Below, one piece after another: positions 55,376-64,000 of a stretch of 64,000 nt of DNA. Both the position numbers and the translations under genes were made by a program. This stretch comes from Paenibacillus sp. FSL R7-0204 (GTDB lineage: Bacteria > Bacillota > Bacilli > Paenibacillales > Paenibacillaceae): assembly GCF_038002225.1 (NCBI RefSeq), contig NZ_JBBOCA010000001.1:5518001-5582000 (forward strand), given 5' to 3'. Under the pieces are notes generated by a model. It did not search any database. It was not told where the DNA came from and was given only the letters and a program-made list of their open reading frames with translations. Each line of letters begins with the position of its first letter. Position 1 is the first letter of the stretch.

Positions 55376-58300
55376 GTGAAAATTATTCCTCTAGTCGTTC
55401 GGTCTACGGTTAATGCAACAGGCGCCATCACTTTCACAGGCAACACGCTGGGACTAAGCCGCTCTGAAACTGCCGGTGTACCGGGTACACAGGACAGTAT
55501 CGGAGGCTTCTCTACGATTAATACAGCTTCTGTATACGGCACCTATCCTGCTGGCACTACCAGTCTATATCAGAGCAACAGTTCAGCAGCCATTCTGGTT
55601 CTCCCTGCCGGAAGCACAGTTCTGTATGCCGAGCTGATCTGGGGCGGTTCCTATGTTAACGGTACCGTCAATCTCACTGCGGCAATCAACAACCCTGTAT
55701 CCTTCACTACACCGCTAGGGAACACGGTCAGTGTAACCCCCGATTCAGCCACAGCCAATTCGGTGGATCTGGGCGGGGGTGCACTCGCATATGTCCGTTC
55801 CGCAAATGTCACCAGCATCATTCAAGCCTCCGGTGCCGGAACCTATGTCACTGGCGGTGTAGTCGGAACTATTGTAATTCCCGGAGATTCCACTGCCAAC
55901 CATGCCGGCTGGACACTTGCTGTCATCTACCAGAATCCGTCGCTGCCCTTCCGCAACATGTCCCTGCGCGCAGGCGCTGTCCTTGTCCAAGCCTCCTCGG
56001 CCCCGGTGGTCACCACCATTACCGGCTTCGCCACACCTGTTACCGGCGCGCTGGGCGGACGTATCCAGTTCAGCGCCCAGGAAGGAGATGCCAACCGCTC
56101 GGGAGACCAGGCGCTTTTCGGCCCTACCTCCACCACTCAGGTCGCCCTCTCCGGGCCTAACAATTTTGCCAATAACTTCTTCGCTTCGCAGATTAACAAT
56201 GATGCCGGCAATCTGAATACGACCGGTACGTTCGGCACCCGCAACCAGACCAACGGCAGTCCGGGCTCCAACATTGTCGGGGGGCGGCAGGGCTGGGATA
56301 TCACGAATGTGGATGTCTCTGCGCGTCTGGTCAATAACCAGTCCTCTGCACTCCTGACCTTGACTACTTCAGGCGATGCGTATGTCGTTAACGCCAACGG
56401 GCTGCAAATTGACATCAATGCGCCCAAGATCTCCTTGACCAAAAGCGCCAATGTCGCCGGTACCATCGTTGGCGATCTGGTCACCTACACCGTAACGGTC
56501 AACAATACCGGTACGGCAAGTGCAGCCAGTGTTGTATTGTCGGATACTTTACCGGCAGGTCTTACTTTTGTCGCAGGAAGCGTGGTGGTTGCCGGTGTTT
56601 CCAGGCCGACTTATGATATAACCTCCGGCATCCCGCTGGGATCACTGGCCCTTGGCACTTCTATAACGGTTACCTATCAAGCCAGGGTAACTTCCTTGCC
56701 TAATCCGCAGTTTGTTCCCAACACAGCCACCGCCGCCTTCACCTTCCAGAGTGTGGCCGGAGGCCCGATTGTGAGCGGGGTTATTCCATCCAATACACAA
56801 TCGCTGCCGGTCTATTCTCCGGTTCTCGGCATTGTCAAAAGCGCCAATACTTCCAACGCAACCGTCGGAGACCAGATTCTCTACACCCTGCAAATCTCCA
56901 ATACCGGCAATATCGGCGCCACGACAACGCTCACGGATAACATCCCTGCCGGCAGCTCCTATATCCCGGGAAGCTTCACGGTAAACGGTACGCCTGTGGC
57001 GGGTAATCCCGCCGCCGGGATCGCCATCGGCACCATCGCGGCGGGAGGAAGCTCTACAGTCCAGTTCCGTGTACTGGTGAACAGTCTGCCTTCTCCCCCG
57101 CAGCTGGTGGACCAGGCTACAGCCGCCTATACCTTCCTGGTTCCTGACGGGCGGACTGTGAACGGTACGGCCGCCTCCAATACGCTCACCATACCTGTAA
57201 GACTGCCTAATGTCGCCCTAGTCAAAAGCGCCAGCTTCCCGGATGTCGCCGCAGGCGATACCCTGCAGTATACGTCTGTGGTTACTAATAACGGAATCGT
57301 CGCCGTCACGAATGTTGTGCTCTCTGATCCGATACCAGCAGGCAGCACTCTAGTGCCTGGAAGTGTGGTGGTGGCGGGAACTGCCCGGCCAGCCGCTGAT
57401 CCGGCTTCGGGGATATCCGTAGGCACCATTGCGCCAGGGGCCAGTGTAACAGTAACCTTCCAGGTGAGTGTCATCTCTGTGCCGGGAAGCGGCCAGCTCG
57501 CCAACCAGTCATCGGCCTCTTACAGCTCGGGGACCTTCAACGCCATCACACAGTCCAATACAACCCTCACCCCTGTGTACCAGCCAATAATCGGTATTGT
57601 CAAAAGCGCCAGCCCCAACAGCGCCACGGTTGGGGGAAATGTGCAGTACATCCTGCAGGTACAGAACACCGGCAACCTCGCAGCAACGGTAACCTTAACT
57701 GACACGATTCCTGCCGGGTCTGCCTTCGTCGCCGGAAGCGTCACAGTGAACGGCGTGGTCCGTCCGTCAGATTCTCCGGTAAGCGGAATTCCGCTCGGGT
57801 CCGTAGCACCGGGAGCCGCCTTGACCGTAACCTTCCTGACCACTGTTCAATCCCTGCCGTCTCCGGCAACCTTGACGGACCAGGGCAGCAGCAGTTACAC
57901 CTATCAGTTGCCCAGCGGACGCTCTCTGTCCGGTGGAAGTGTATCCAATACGGTAACTATTCCAGTCTCTGCTCCGAACATCACGATTCTCAAAAATGCC
58001 AATCTCACCTCAGTGGCTGTAGGCGAATATCTTACCTACACCGTCTCTGTATCCAACCCCAGCGGCGTAGCTGTTAACAATGTAGTGCTGTCTGATCCGG
58101 CTCCGGCAGGCAGTGCCTTTGTAGCAGGAACTGTCACGGTGAACGGGACGGCCGTACCCTCTGCCAATCCAAATGCCGGGATTGCTCTCGGAACACTTGC
58201 TGCGGGTGCCACAAGCATCGTTGTCTTCCAAGTGAATGCCAACTCTATTCCAAGCCCGCCTCAACTGAGCAACCGGGCCAGCGCATCCTTTACGGCCGGC

Positions 58301-61300
58301 TCATTCAGCGGAGCAGCCCTGTCCAATACAGTGTCTACTCCGGTCTTCATTCCAGTCATTGGACTGGTCAAAAGCTCAAGCCCTGCGCAGGCCTCTGTCG
58401 GCAGTCTGCTCTCCTTCTCCATCCTGGCCAGCAACACCGGCAATATCGCGGCAATGCTGAATCTGACCGATGCCCTGCCGCCGCAGACGGTATTCGAGAC
58501 CAACAGCGTAAGTATAGGCGGGACCCCGTTACCTGGGTATAGCCCATTAACAGGCATTCCGGTGGGGCCGCTTGCTCCCGGAGACAGCGTCGTAGTCAGT
58601 TTCCTTGTTACGGTTATTTCGCTTCCCCCAAACCAGCAGCTGCCTAACTCGGCAGCTGCATCCTATACTTTCACCCTGCCGGATGGGCGTCAGCTTGGCG
58701 GTAACACCGTGTCGAACACACTTACGGTTCCCGTCTCGGCACCGAATGTCAATGTTGTCAAAAGCGTCAATGCCATTGATGCCGTGACCGGCGACATCCT
58801 TACCTTCACCTCCGTGTTGACGAATAACAGCATTACCTCTGTCAGCAATATCATTCTCAGCGATCCCTTGCCAGAGAATGCAGCGTTCCTTCCCGGAACC
58901 GTAATTGTCGGCGGCGTCTCCCAGCCGTTGTCAGTTCCGTCGGCCGGCATCCCAATCGGCAGCCTGGGGCCTGGAGCCTCCGTTGCCGTCACATTCGAGG
59001 TGAGAATAACCATGCCGATTCCTTCACAGGTGAATAACCAGTCCACCGTCAGTTTCACCTCCGGGGTCTTCTCCGGCTCTTCATCGTCCAACGTCACCAC
59101 CACACCGGTCACACAACCGCAGATCTCCCTTGTCAAAAGCGCCAGTGACCTGAACGCCACAGTAGGCGATACGGTCATCTATACCATTGTGGTCAGCAAT
59201 AGCGGTAACCTTGCAGCCAATGTTACGTTAACCGACAACATCCCGGCGGGTACTACATTTGACCCCAACAGCGTCATTGTCGGCGGATTCCCTCAGCCGG
59301 GGGCTGCACCGGATACCGGAATCACTGTTGGAACTGTAGCTCCCGGTGCCAGTGTATCTGTCAGCTTCACGGTCTTCATCGTGTCTCTGCCTTCACCGCA
59401 GCAGCTTGTCAATCAGGCAAACGCCACCTATACCTTCACTCCGCCTGACGGGCGGCTGCTCAGCGGAAGTGCCGTCTCCAATACCGTGACCATCGCAGTC
59501 TCCGCCCCCAATCTGGCGGTGGTCAAGAGCACAACCTCCACCTCCGTTGCCCTTGGGGATACCATTTCCTATTCCGTGAACATCACCAATAACGGGATGG
59601 ACCCTGTCAACAATGTCGTGCTCAGTGATCCAACACCGGGCGGGGCCACCTTTGTGCCGGGCAGCGTATCGGTGAACGGAGTGCCTTTTCCGAATGCCAA
59701 TCCGGCCTCAGGGATTACTATCAGTACGCTTGCCTCCGGGGCTAGTGCCGTCGTCTCGTACAGTGTCACTGTCACCTCTGTACCCGGGGATGCCTCCATA
59801 GACAATCAGGCTACAGTTACTTACACCTCAGGTGTATTTAGCGGATCAACCTTCTCCAATCCCGTCGCAGTGCCTGTCTTCCAGCCCAATATCGCTGCGG
59901 TCAAAACAGCCAATACCGCCAATGCAACGGTCGGCGATACCGTAACCTACACCATAAATGTCACCAATACAGGCAACTACGGAGCAAGCCTTACAGTAAC
60001 GGACAACATTCCAGCCGGCACCACCTTTGTAGACAATAGCGTGCTGATTGGCGGGCTGCCTCTGCCGCAGGCTAATCCCTCCACAGGAATTGCTGCCGGA
60101 ACTATCGCTCCGGGGGCCACTGTAGCTGTCTCGTTCTCGGTGGTAATCACTTCACTGCCATCGCCGCAGCTGCTGGTGAATCAGGGAACGGTTGCTTACA
60201 GCTTCACCTTGCCTGACGGAAGAACCCTGGGAGGGTCGGTGCTCACCAACACCCTGACCATCCCTGTCTCGAACCCGAATCTGGCTGTCGTCAAAACCAC
60301 CGCAACCACCGCAACCAATGTGGGCGACACCATCACTTATTCCGTGACCCTGACTAATAACGGTATTGCTGCGGTTAATAATGTAGTATTCACAGATGCT
60401 CTGCCTGCCGGTACCGCCTTTGTTCCGGGCAGTGTGCTCGTAGACGGCGTGTCTCGCCCTGCTTCTTCACCAGCTACCGGGGTGACCATAGGCAGCATCG
60501 CTCCGGGCGCTTCTGTAACGGTGGCCTTTAACGTAACGGTTACGTCTCTGCCGGCTTCAGGTGTACTGAACAATCAGTCATCCGTCAGCTTCACTTCCGG
60601 CGCCCTGTCCAGTGTAGCCTTCTCGAACATTGTGACCACTCCGGTCTTCCAGCCGGTTATCGCTGCAGCCAAGAGCTCCAGCTCTCAGAATGCAACGGTA
60701 GGCGATACCATTGTCTATACCGTTAATGTCAGCAATTCAGGGAACTATGCGGCATCGGCCACGCTGACTGATACCATTCCCGCAGGTACAACTCTGGTTC
60801 CGAACAGTGTACTGATTAACGGCTTCCCTGCTCCGGGTGCAGATCCCGCTACCGGAATCCCTCTGGGCAGTGTTGCAGCCGGTGCATCACTGACCATAGT
60901 ATTCTCTGTAGTGATCGACACGCTGCCAGCCAGCCAGCAGCTCAGCAATCAGGCCATTATCGCCTTCAACTATACGCTGCCTGACGGACGCGTCTTCAAT
61001 CAGTCGGCCAGCTCGAACATCAATCTGATTCCGGTATCGTCGCCGGATGTCCTGGTTGCAAAGAGCACTACTGTAGTCGATGCAGTCCCGGGGGATACCG
61101 TTACGTACAGCATCGCAGTCACCAATAACGGAATTGCACCGGTTAACAATGCAGTGCTGAGCGATCCGATTCCGGCCGGTTCTTCCTTTGTAGCCGGCAG
61201 CGTGGTCGTGGACGGCACTCCGCTGCCGGGAGGCAACCCTGCGAACGGGATCTCGCTCGGCACTATCGCCCCTGGTGCAGTGGTCCAGGTCACCTTCAAT

Positions 61301-62095
61301 ATTCTCGTCAACAGTCTTCCTAATCCGGCCACACTGAACAATCAGGCTTCGGTCAGCTTCACCTCCGGTGCATTCTCCGGCGCCTCTTATTCCAATAATC
61401 TGATTACCCCGGTATTCCAGCCGATTATCGGTGTCCTGAAATCTGCGGATACCACTAATGCCACGGTTGGAGATACTGTTACTTATGCACTCAGCGTCAC
61501 CAATACAGGTAATCTTGCGGCAGTCGTCACCTTAACCGATTCTATCCCTGCAGGAGCTGTTTTCATACCGAACAGTGTACTGGTTAACGGCCAGCCCGTT
61601 CCCGGCGCTGATCCGACTACCGGAATCAATCTGGGTACAGTTCCAGCGGGTGCCACAGTTACTATGCTCGTCACCCTGCAAGTTACGCTGGCTTCCCTGC
61701 CTTCACCGCAGCAGCTGGTGAACCAGGCGGCGGCAACCTTCACCTTCACGCCGCCTGATGGACGTCTGCTCTCAGGCTCTGCACTGTCGAATACACTCGT
61801 CATCCCGGTCTCCTCACCGGATGTAACAGCAGTGAAGAGCACACCAGCTGTCGATGCGGTTGTCGGCGATATCATCACCTATACGATTGCCGTAACCAAC
61901 AACGGCATTGTTCCCGTCAACAATGTGGTCCTTGTTGACCCGATCCCGGCCGGCAGCCAGTTCGTTGCAGGCAGCGTAACTGTGGATGGCACTCCGCGTC
62001 CCGGAGCAAATCCGGGCACCGGTATCGTGATCGGGACGATCGCCCCGGGAGCTACCACAACGGTAACCTTCCAGGTTCAGGTCATCGTCATATGA
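55376..62095 (+). CDS. Giant DUF11-repeat surface-type protein, first part
   Basis: This frame encodes 2239 residues. An N-terminal domain of about 350 residues (GAITFTGNTLGLSR near the start) precedes about 15 DUF11 repeats of about 125-130 residues. Repeats of two kinds alternate: A has KSANTxNATVGDTVTYT, SNTGN and PDGRxLSG; B has VTNNGIAPVNNVVLSDPIPAG and SSVSFTSG. The nominal GTG at 55376 overlaps the ribosome binding site AGGAGG, so the real start may be an ATT codon at 55385. No signal peptide, wall anchor or SLH domain is seen. The last repeat is cut by TGA at 62093-62095 and its missing end lies in the next frame. Long DUF11 proteins are extracellular structural proteins elsewhere. 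Confidence 0.85.
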   Translation: MKIIPLVVRSTVNATGAITFTGNTLGLSRSETAGVPGTQDSIGGFSTINTASVYGTYPAGTTSLYQSNSSAAILVLPAGSTVLYAELIWGGSYVNGTVNLTAAINNPVSFTTPLGNTVSVTPDSATANSVDLGGGALAYVRSANVTSIIQASGAGTYVTGGVVGTIVIPGDSTANHAGWTLAVIYQNPSLPFRNMSLRAGAVLVQASSAPVVTTITGFATPVTGALGGRIQFSAQEGDANRSGDQALFGPTSTTQVALSGPNNFANNFFASQINNDAGNLNTTGTFGTRNQTNGSPGSNIVGGRQGWDITNVDVSARLVNNQSSALLTLTTSGDAYVVNANGLQIDINAPKISLTKSANVAGTIVGDLVTYTVTVNNTGTASAASVVLSDTLPAGLTFVAGSVVVAGVSRPTYDITSGIPLGSLALGTSITVTYQARVTSLPNPQFVPNTATAAFTFQSVAGGPIVSGVIPSNTQSLPVYSPVLGIVKSANTSNATVGDQILYTLQISNTGNIGATTTLTDNIPAGSSYIPGSFTVNGTPVAGNPAAGIAIGTIAAGGSSTVQFRVLVNSLPSPPQLVDQATAAYTFLVPDGRTVNGTAASNTLTIPVRLPNVALVKSASFPDVAAGDTLQYTSVVTNNGIVAVTNVVLSDPIPAGSTLVPGSVVVAGTARPAADPASGISVGTIAPGASVTVTFQVSVISVPGSGQLANQSSASYSSGTFNAITQSNTTLTPVYQPIIGIVKSASPNSATVGGNVQYILQVQNTGNLAATVTLTDTIPAGSAFVAGSVTVNGVVRPSDSPVSGIPLGSVAPGAALTVTFLTTVQSLPSPATLTDQGSSSYTYQLPSGRSLSGGSVSNTVTIPVSAPNITILKNANLTSVAVGEYLTYTVSVSNPSGVAVNNVVLSDPAPAGSAFVAGTVTVNGTAVPSANPNAGIALGTLAAGATSIVVFQVNANSIPSPPQLSNRASASFTAGSFSGAALSNTVSTPVFIPVIGLVKSSSPAQASVGSLLSFSILASNTGNIAAMLNLTDALPPQTVFETNSVSIGGTPLPGYSPLTGIPVGPLAPGDSVVVSFLVTVISLPPNQQLPNSAAASYTFTLPDGRQLGGNTVSNTLTVPVSAPNVNVVKSVNAIDAVTGDILTFTSVLTNNSITSVSNIILSDPLPENAAFLPGTVIVGGVSQPLSVPSAGIPIGSLGPGASVAVTFEVRITMPIPSQVNNQSTVSFTSGVFSGSSSSNVTTTPVTQPQISLVKSASDLNATVGDTVIYTIVVSNSGNLAANVTLTDNIPAGTTFDPNSVIVGGFPQPGAAPDTGITVGTVAPGASVSVSFTVFIVSLPSPQQLVNQANATYTFTPPDGRLLSGSAVSNTVTIAVSAPNLAVVKSTTSTSVALGDTISYSVNITNNGMDPVNNVVLSDPTPGGATFVPGSVSVNGVPFPNANPASGITISTLASGASAVVSYSVTVTSVPGDASIDNQATVTYTSGVFSGSTFSNPVAVPVFQPNIAAVKTANTANATVGDTVTYTINVTNTGNYGASLTVTDNIPAGTTFVDNSVLIGGLPLPQANPSTGIAAGTIAPGATVAVSFSVVITSLPSPQLLVNQGTVAYSFTLPDGRTLGGSVLTNTLTIPVSNPNLAVVKTTATTATNVGDTITYSVTLTNNGIAAVNNVVFTDALPAGTAFVPGSVLVDGVSRPASSPATGVTIGSIAPGASVTVAFNVTVTSLPASGVLNNQSSVSFTSGALSSVAFSNIVTTPVFQPVIAAAKSSSSQNATVGDTIVYTVNVSNSGNYAASATLTDTIPAGTTLVPNSVLINGFPAPGADPATGIPLGSVAAGASLTIVFSVVIDTLPASQQLSNQAIIAFNYTLPDGRVFNQSASSNINLIPVSSPDVLVAKSTTVVDAVPGDTVTYSIAVTNNGIAPVNNAVLSDPIPAGSSFVAGSVVVDGTPLPGGNPANGISLGTIAPGAVVQVTFNILVNSLPNPATLNNQASVSFTSGAFSGASYSNNLITPVFQPIIGVLKSADTTNATVGDTVTYALSVTNTGNLAAVVTLTDSIPAGAVFIPNSVLVNGQPVPGADPTTGINLGTVPAGATVTMLVTLQVTLASLPSPQQLVNQAAATFTFTPPDGRLLSGSALSNTLVIPVSSPDVTAVKSTPAVDAVVGDIITYTIAVTNNGIVPVNNVVLVDPIPAGSQFVAGSVTVDGTPRPGANPGTGIVIGTIAPGATTTVTFQVQVIVI

Positions 62096-63777
62096 CAGAC
62101 GGCTCACGGCTCCAGCCTGTCGTAAGTAATCAGTCCATGGTTCTATACAGCTCGGCAGAGGGCGCTGACTCGGTTACCTATTCCAATACCGTCAATACGC
62201 TTGTGGTGGGCCCGGTATTATCACTGCAAAAGCAAGCAGACCGTCTGAGCGCTTCTCTGGGGGAGACGCTCGTCTACACTGTGACCGCCAAGAATAGCGG
62301 CAATACCGGGGCGGTTGTCACCATCACGGATGTGCTTCCCCCAGGCGTCTCGTTCATTGCCAATAGTGTGCTTAGAGACGGAGTCCCCCTTCCGGGGGTC
62401 ACTCCGTCTTCCGGTATTCCCCTTGGCCTGCTCGCCCCCCATTCGGGAGTCAGTATCGCCTTCCAGGTCATTGTCATCTCGCTTCCGCCTTCACTCGCGC
62501 TGCATAACAGGGCGGTTGGCACGTATTCCTTCAATACACCTGAAGGCAGAGCGGTGAACGGGGAGGTCCGCTCCAACCCGGTCAGTGTCTCCCTGCTGTC
62601 TTACCAGTTGTCCTCCCTGCTCTCGGCCAGCACTCCAACTACCTTCATAGGAGATGTCGTCACCTATACCCTCCAGCTCAGCAATGAAGGGACCCGTCCG
62701 CTGACCGGAGTCATTGCTACGCTTCCCGTTCCGGAAGGTACCTCCTTCCTTGCCGGAAGTGTTATCGCAGCCGGGATTTATCAGCCTGAGGCCAACCCGG
62801 CTTCAGGCATCGGGCTGGGTTCGCTCCCTGCAGGCTCAGGCGTCGAGGTCTCCTACCGGGTCCGGGTGAGCTCCAATCCTTCAGGATCGGTGATTCTGGC
62901 GAGTGCACAGATCTCTTATGAGGCCAACGACAACAGTACCTCCACCACAAGCAACTCGGTTCAGATTACGGTCATCCAGCCTGGATTATCGGTAAACCTG
63001 AAGGTTGATCTCTACAGCGTAGCGCCCGGCGACAACTTGCGGTACGAGTTCACTGTACAGAACAGTGGCAATCTGGCTGTAAACGCGCTGCTGACGGACG
63101 CCATACCGCCAAGCGTACTGTTCGTCTGGGACAGCGTCCGTATTGACGGGGTTCCCCAGAAGGGAGTCCGTCCCGGGGGCGGAATCCCGCTGGGCACCTT
63201 ACGGGCAGGCGCTGTTGCTGTAGTTGATTTTCTCGTATCTATTCCGGGTGCCACCGATATCCGCCAGACGCCGGCTATTCAGAATCAGGGGGTGGTCCAG
63301 TATACCTTCTCCCTGCCGGACGGGCGTAATGTAGGGCAGCTCTCCCGCTCCAATGCGGTGACCACGTTGCTGTTCACGCCCATCATTTCCATTCAGATTG
63401 AGGGCGAGCCGCCCGTTGTCGAGCCTGGAGGCATCGCGGAATTCAACATTTACGTGTCCAATAGCGGGAATTATCCGGCTGAGGTGTCAGTGATCCGGAT
63501 TGTACCGCAGGGTACAGTCATTGATCCCGATATCGTTACCATAAGCGCCATCACTGTACCCGGTACGCCGTACAGCGGAACCGTTACTCTGGGAACGCTG
63601 GAAGCGGGGCAGACTTCCACACTCACTTATTTTGTCAAAATAAATACCGATTATATGGGCAAGGATCTTCAAGGCTCTACGGCCGCCCTGTATCTGTTCA
63701 CCATCGACGGACGCAGGTACTCCGGCGAAGCCCGTTCTAACAGCTACAGGCTGCTCATTGAAGAAATCAGTGAATAA
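62092..63777 (+). CDS. Giant DUF11-repeat protein, second part (frame-shifted continuation)
   Basis: This 561-codon frame starts at an ATG overlapping the stop of the preceding frame by 4 bp (ATGA). Its first residues (VSNQSMVLYSSAEG and VTYSNTVNTLVV) supply the missing end of the fifteenth repeat, and about four more DUF11-type repeats follow (LSLQKQADRL, LSSLLSAST, LSVNLKVDL and ISIQIEGEP mark their starts). Only a weak AGG lies upstream. It is therefore either a frameshifted half of one ancestral gene or a coupled second cistron. No anchor is seen at the C-terminus (LLIEEISE). Confidence 0.85.
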   Translation: MTDGSRLQPVVSNQSMVLYSSAEGADSVTYSNTVNTLVVGPVLSLQKQADRLSASLGETLVYTVTAKNSGNTGAVVTITDVLPPGVSFIANSVLRDGVPLPGVTPSSGIPLGLLAPHSGVSIAFQVIVISLPPSLALHNRAVGTYSFNTPEGRAVNGEVRSNPVSVSLLSYQLSSLLSASTPTTFIGDVVTYTLQLSNEGTRPLTGVIATLPVPEGTSFLAGSVIAAGIYQPEANPASGIGLGSLPAGSGVEVSYRVRVSSNPSGSVILASAQISYEANDNSTSTTSNSVQITVIQPGLSVNLKVDLYSVAPGDNLRYEFTVQNSGNLAVNALLTDAIPPSVLFVWDSVRIDGVPQKGVRPGGGIPLGTLRAGAVAVVDFLVSIPGATDIRQTPAIQNQGVVQYTFSLPDGRNVGQLSRSNAVTTLLFTPIISIQIEGEPPVVEPGGIAEFNIYVSNSGNYPAEVSVIRIVPQGTVIDPDIVTISAITVPGTPYSGTVTLGTLEAGQTSTLTYFVKINTDYMGKDLQGSTAALYLFTIDGRRYSGEARSNSYRLLIEEISE

Positions 63778-63891
63778 TACAGCTCACATATCCCCCATCT
63801 CCCTGAATATACTTTAGTTACAACCTGCTGCTTCGTCTTAGTCTCCGTAGTGACAATACCGAATAACACAGTCCATGGGAGGTGGTCATCC

Positions 63892-64000
63892 TTGTCCCAG
63901 CCGTCCGGTCCATACGCTTTTGTCGTCTCCAAAGAAGACTGGTCCCTTCACCGCAAAGGCCATCAGGATCAGGAGCGTCACCAGCAAAAGGTCAGAGAAG
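63892..64000 (+). CDS. yhbH: Sporulation protein YhbH (partial, 3' end outside window)
   Basis: Thirty-six codons are visible. The start is TTG 63892, six bases after GGGAGGTGG. The product begins MSQPSGPYAFVVSKEDW and continues LHRKGHQDQERH, matching the N-terminus of YhbH (DUF444), a protein made during sporulation in Bacillus and related to the bacterial YeaH family. Most of the gene lies beyond the window. Confidence 0.85.
   Translation, partial: MSQPSGPYAFVVSKEDWSLHRKGHQDQERHQQKVRE

Noticed and set aside
62080..62100. Programmed ribosomal frameshift at the DUF11 junction
   Set aside because: No slippery heptamer and no clear downstream pseudoknot were seen; a mutation or coupled re-initiation explains the overlap more simply.
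56430..63700. Regularly spaced similar sequence blocks that could suggest a CRISPR array or tandem satellite
   Set aside because: The period is about 380-390 bp, the blocks are diverged and stay in frame, so they are coding repeats of the DUF11 protein.

Overview
The window looks like chromosomal DNA of a spore-forming Bacillales bacterium, most likely Paenibacillus. The signs are the sporulation genes cotJABC and the start of yhbH, a YesM/YesN-type two-component pair beside an LplABC-like sugar importer, an S-layer (SLH) anchored exoprotein, a sufCDSUB operon, Gram-positive Shine-Dalgarno sequences with frequent TTG and GTG starts, and small Bacillales families (YunC, YunD, YfkAB, DUF423). 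No rRNA, tRNA, CRISPR array, prophage or intact insertion sequence was seen. The genus call is an inference from gene content.

Layout. 1-6.6 kb (minus strand): a carbohydrate ABC importer (two permeases and a lipoprotein cut by the window edge) with its response regulator and sensor kinase. 6.7-13.8 kb: a CapA-like phosphoesterase, a fragment of a DUF1877 gene, a methyltransferase, a MerR regulator with a CPBP protease, and a TetR regulator with an aldo/keto reductase and an NAD-dependent epimerase, divergent from a membrane protein. 13.8-19.3 kb: a DUF1349 protein, a patch of decayed genes, and a 1439-residue SLH-anchored metallophosphoesterase. 19.4-22.7 kb: thiolase, acetoacetate decarboxylase and a two-subunit CoA-transferase, enough to turn acetyl-CoA into acetone. 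23.1-25.3 kb: an Rpn-family nuclease and cotJABC. 25.5-33.3 kb: CorC/HlyC-type membrane protein, YfkAB radical SAM protein, two HD-GYP proteins (one lacking the HD histidine), UppP, a YunD-like nucleotidase and MoaD. 33.4-36.5 kb: a beta-glucoside-type PTS permease and its BglG/LicT antiterminator, each preceded by an antiterminator RNA site overlapping a terminator. 36.6-40.6 kb: a heterodimeric ABC exporter. 41.2-46.5 kb: sufCDSUB behind a promoter overlapped by a Fur-box-like sequence. 46.6-50.7 kb: a duplicated nitroreductase divergent from a MarR regulator, Dps, YunC and small proteins. 50.9-64 kb: membrane and surface proteins, including a 758-residue repeat protein and a very large DUF11-repeat protein (2239 plus 561 residues) split into two overlapping frames, followed by the first codons of yhbH.

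How it works together. Much of the window concerns the cell surface and its regulation. Several one-component regulators have recognisable operators: a 13-bp-arm palindrome for TetR, a dyad in a 19-bp promoter spacer for MerR, paired 12-bp sites for MarR, a Fur box for suf, and RNA antiterminator sites for the PTS. The most unusual items are the split DUF11 giant with its apparent AUU start, the acetone gene cluster, the single-chain duplicated nitroreductase and the HD-GYP protein without its HD histidine.
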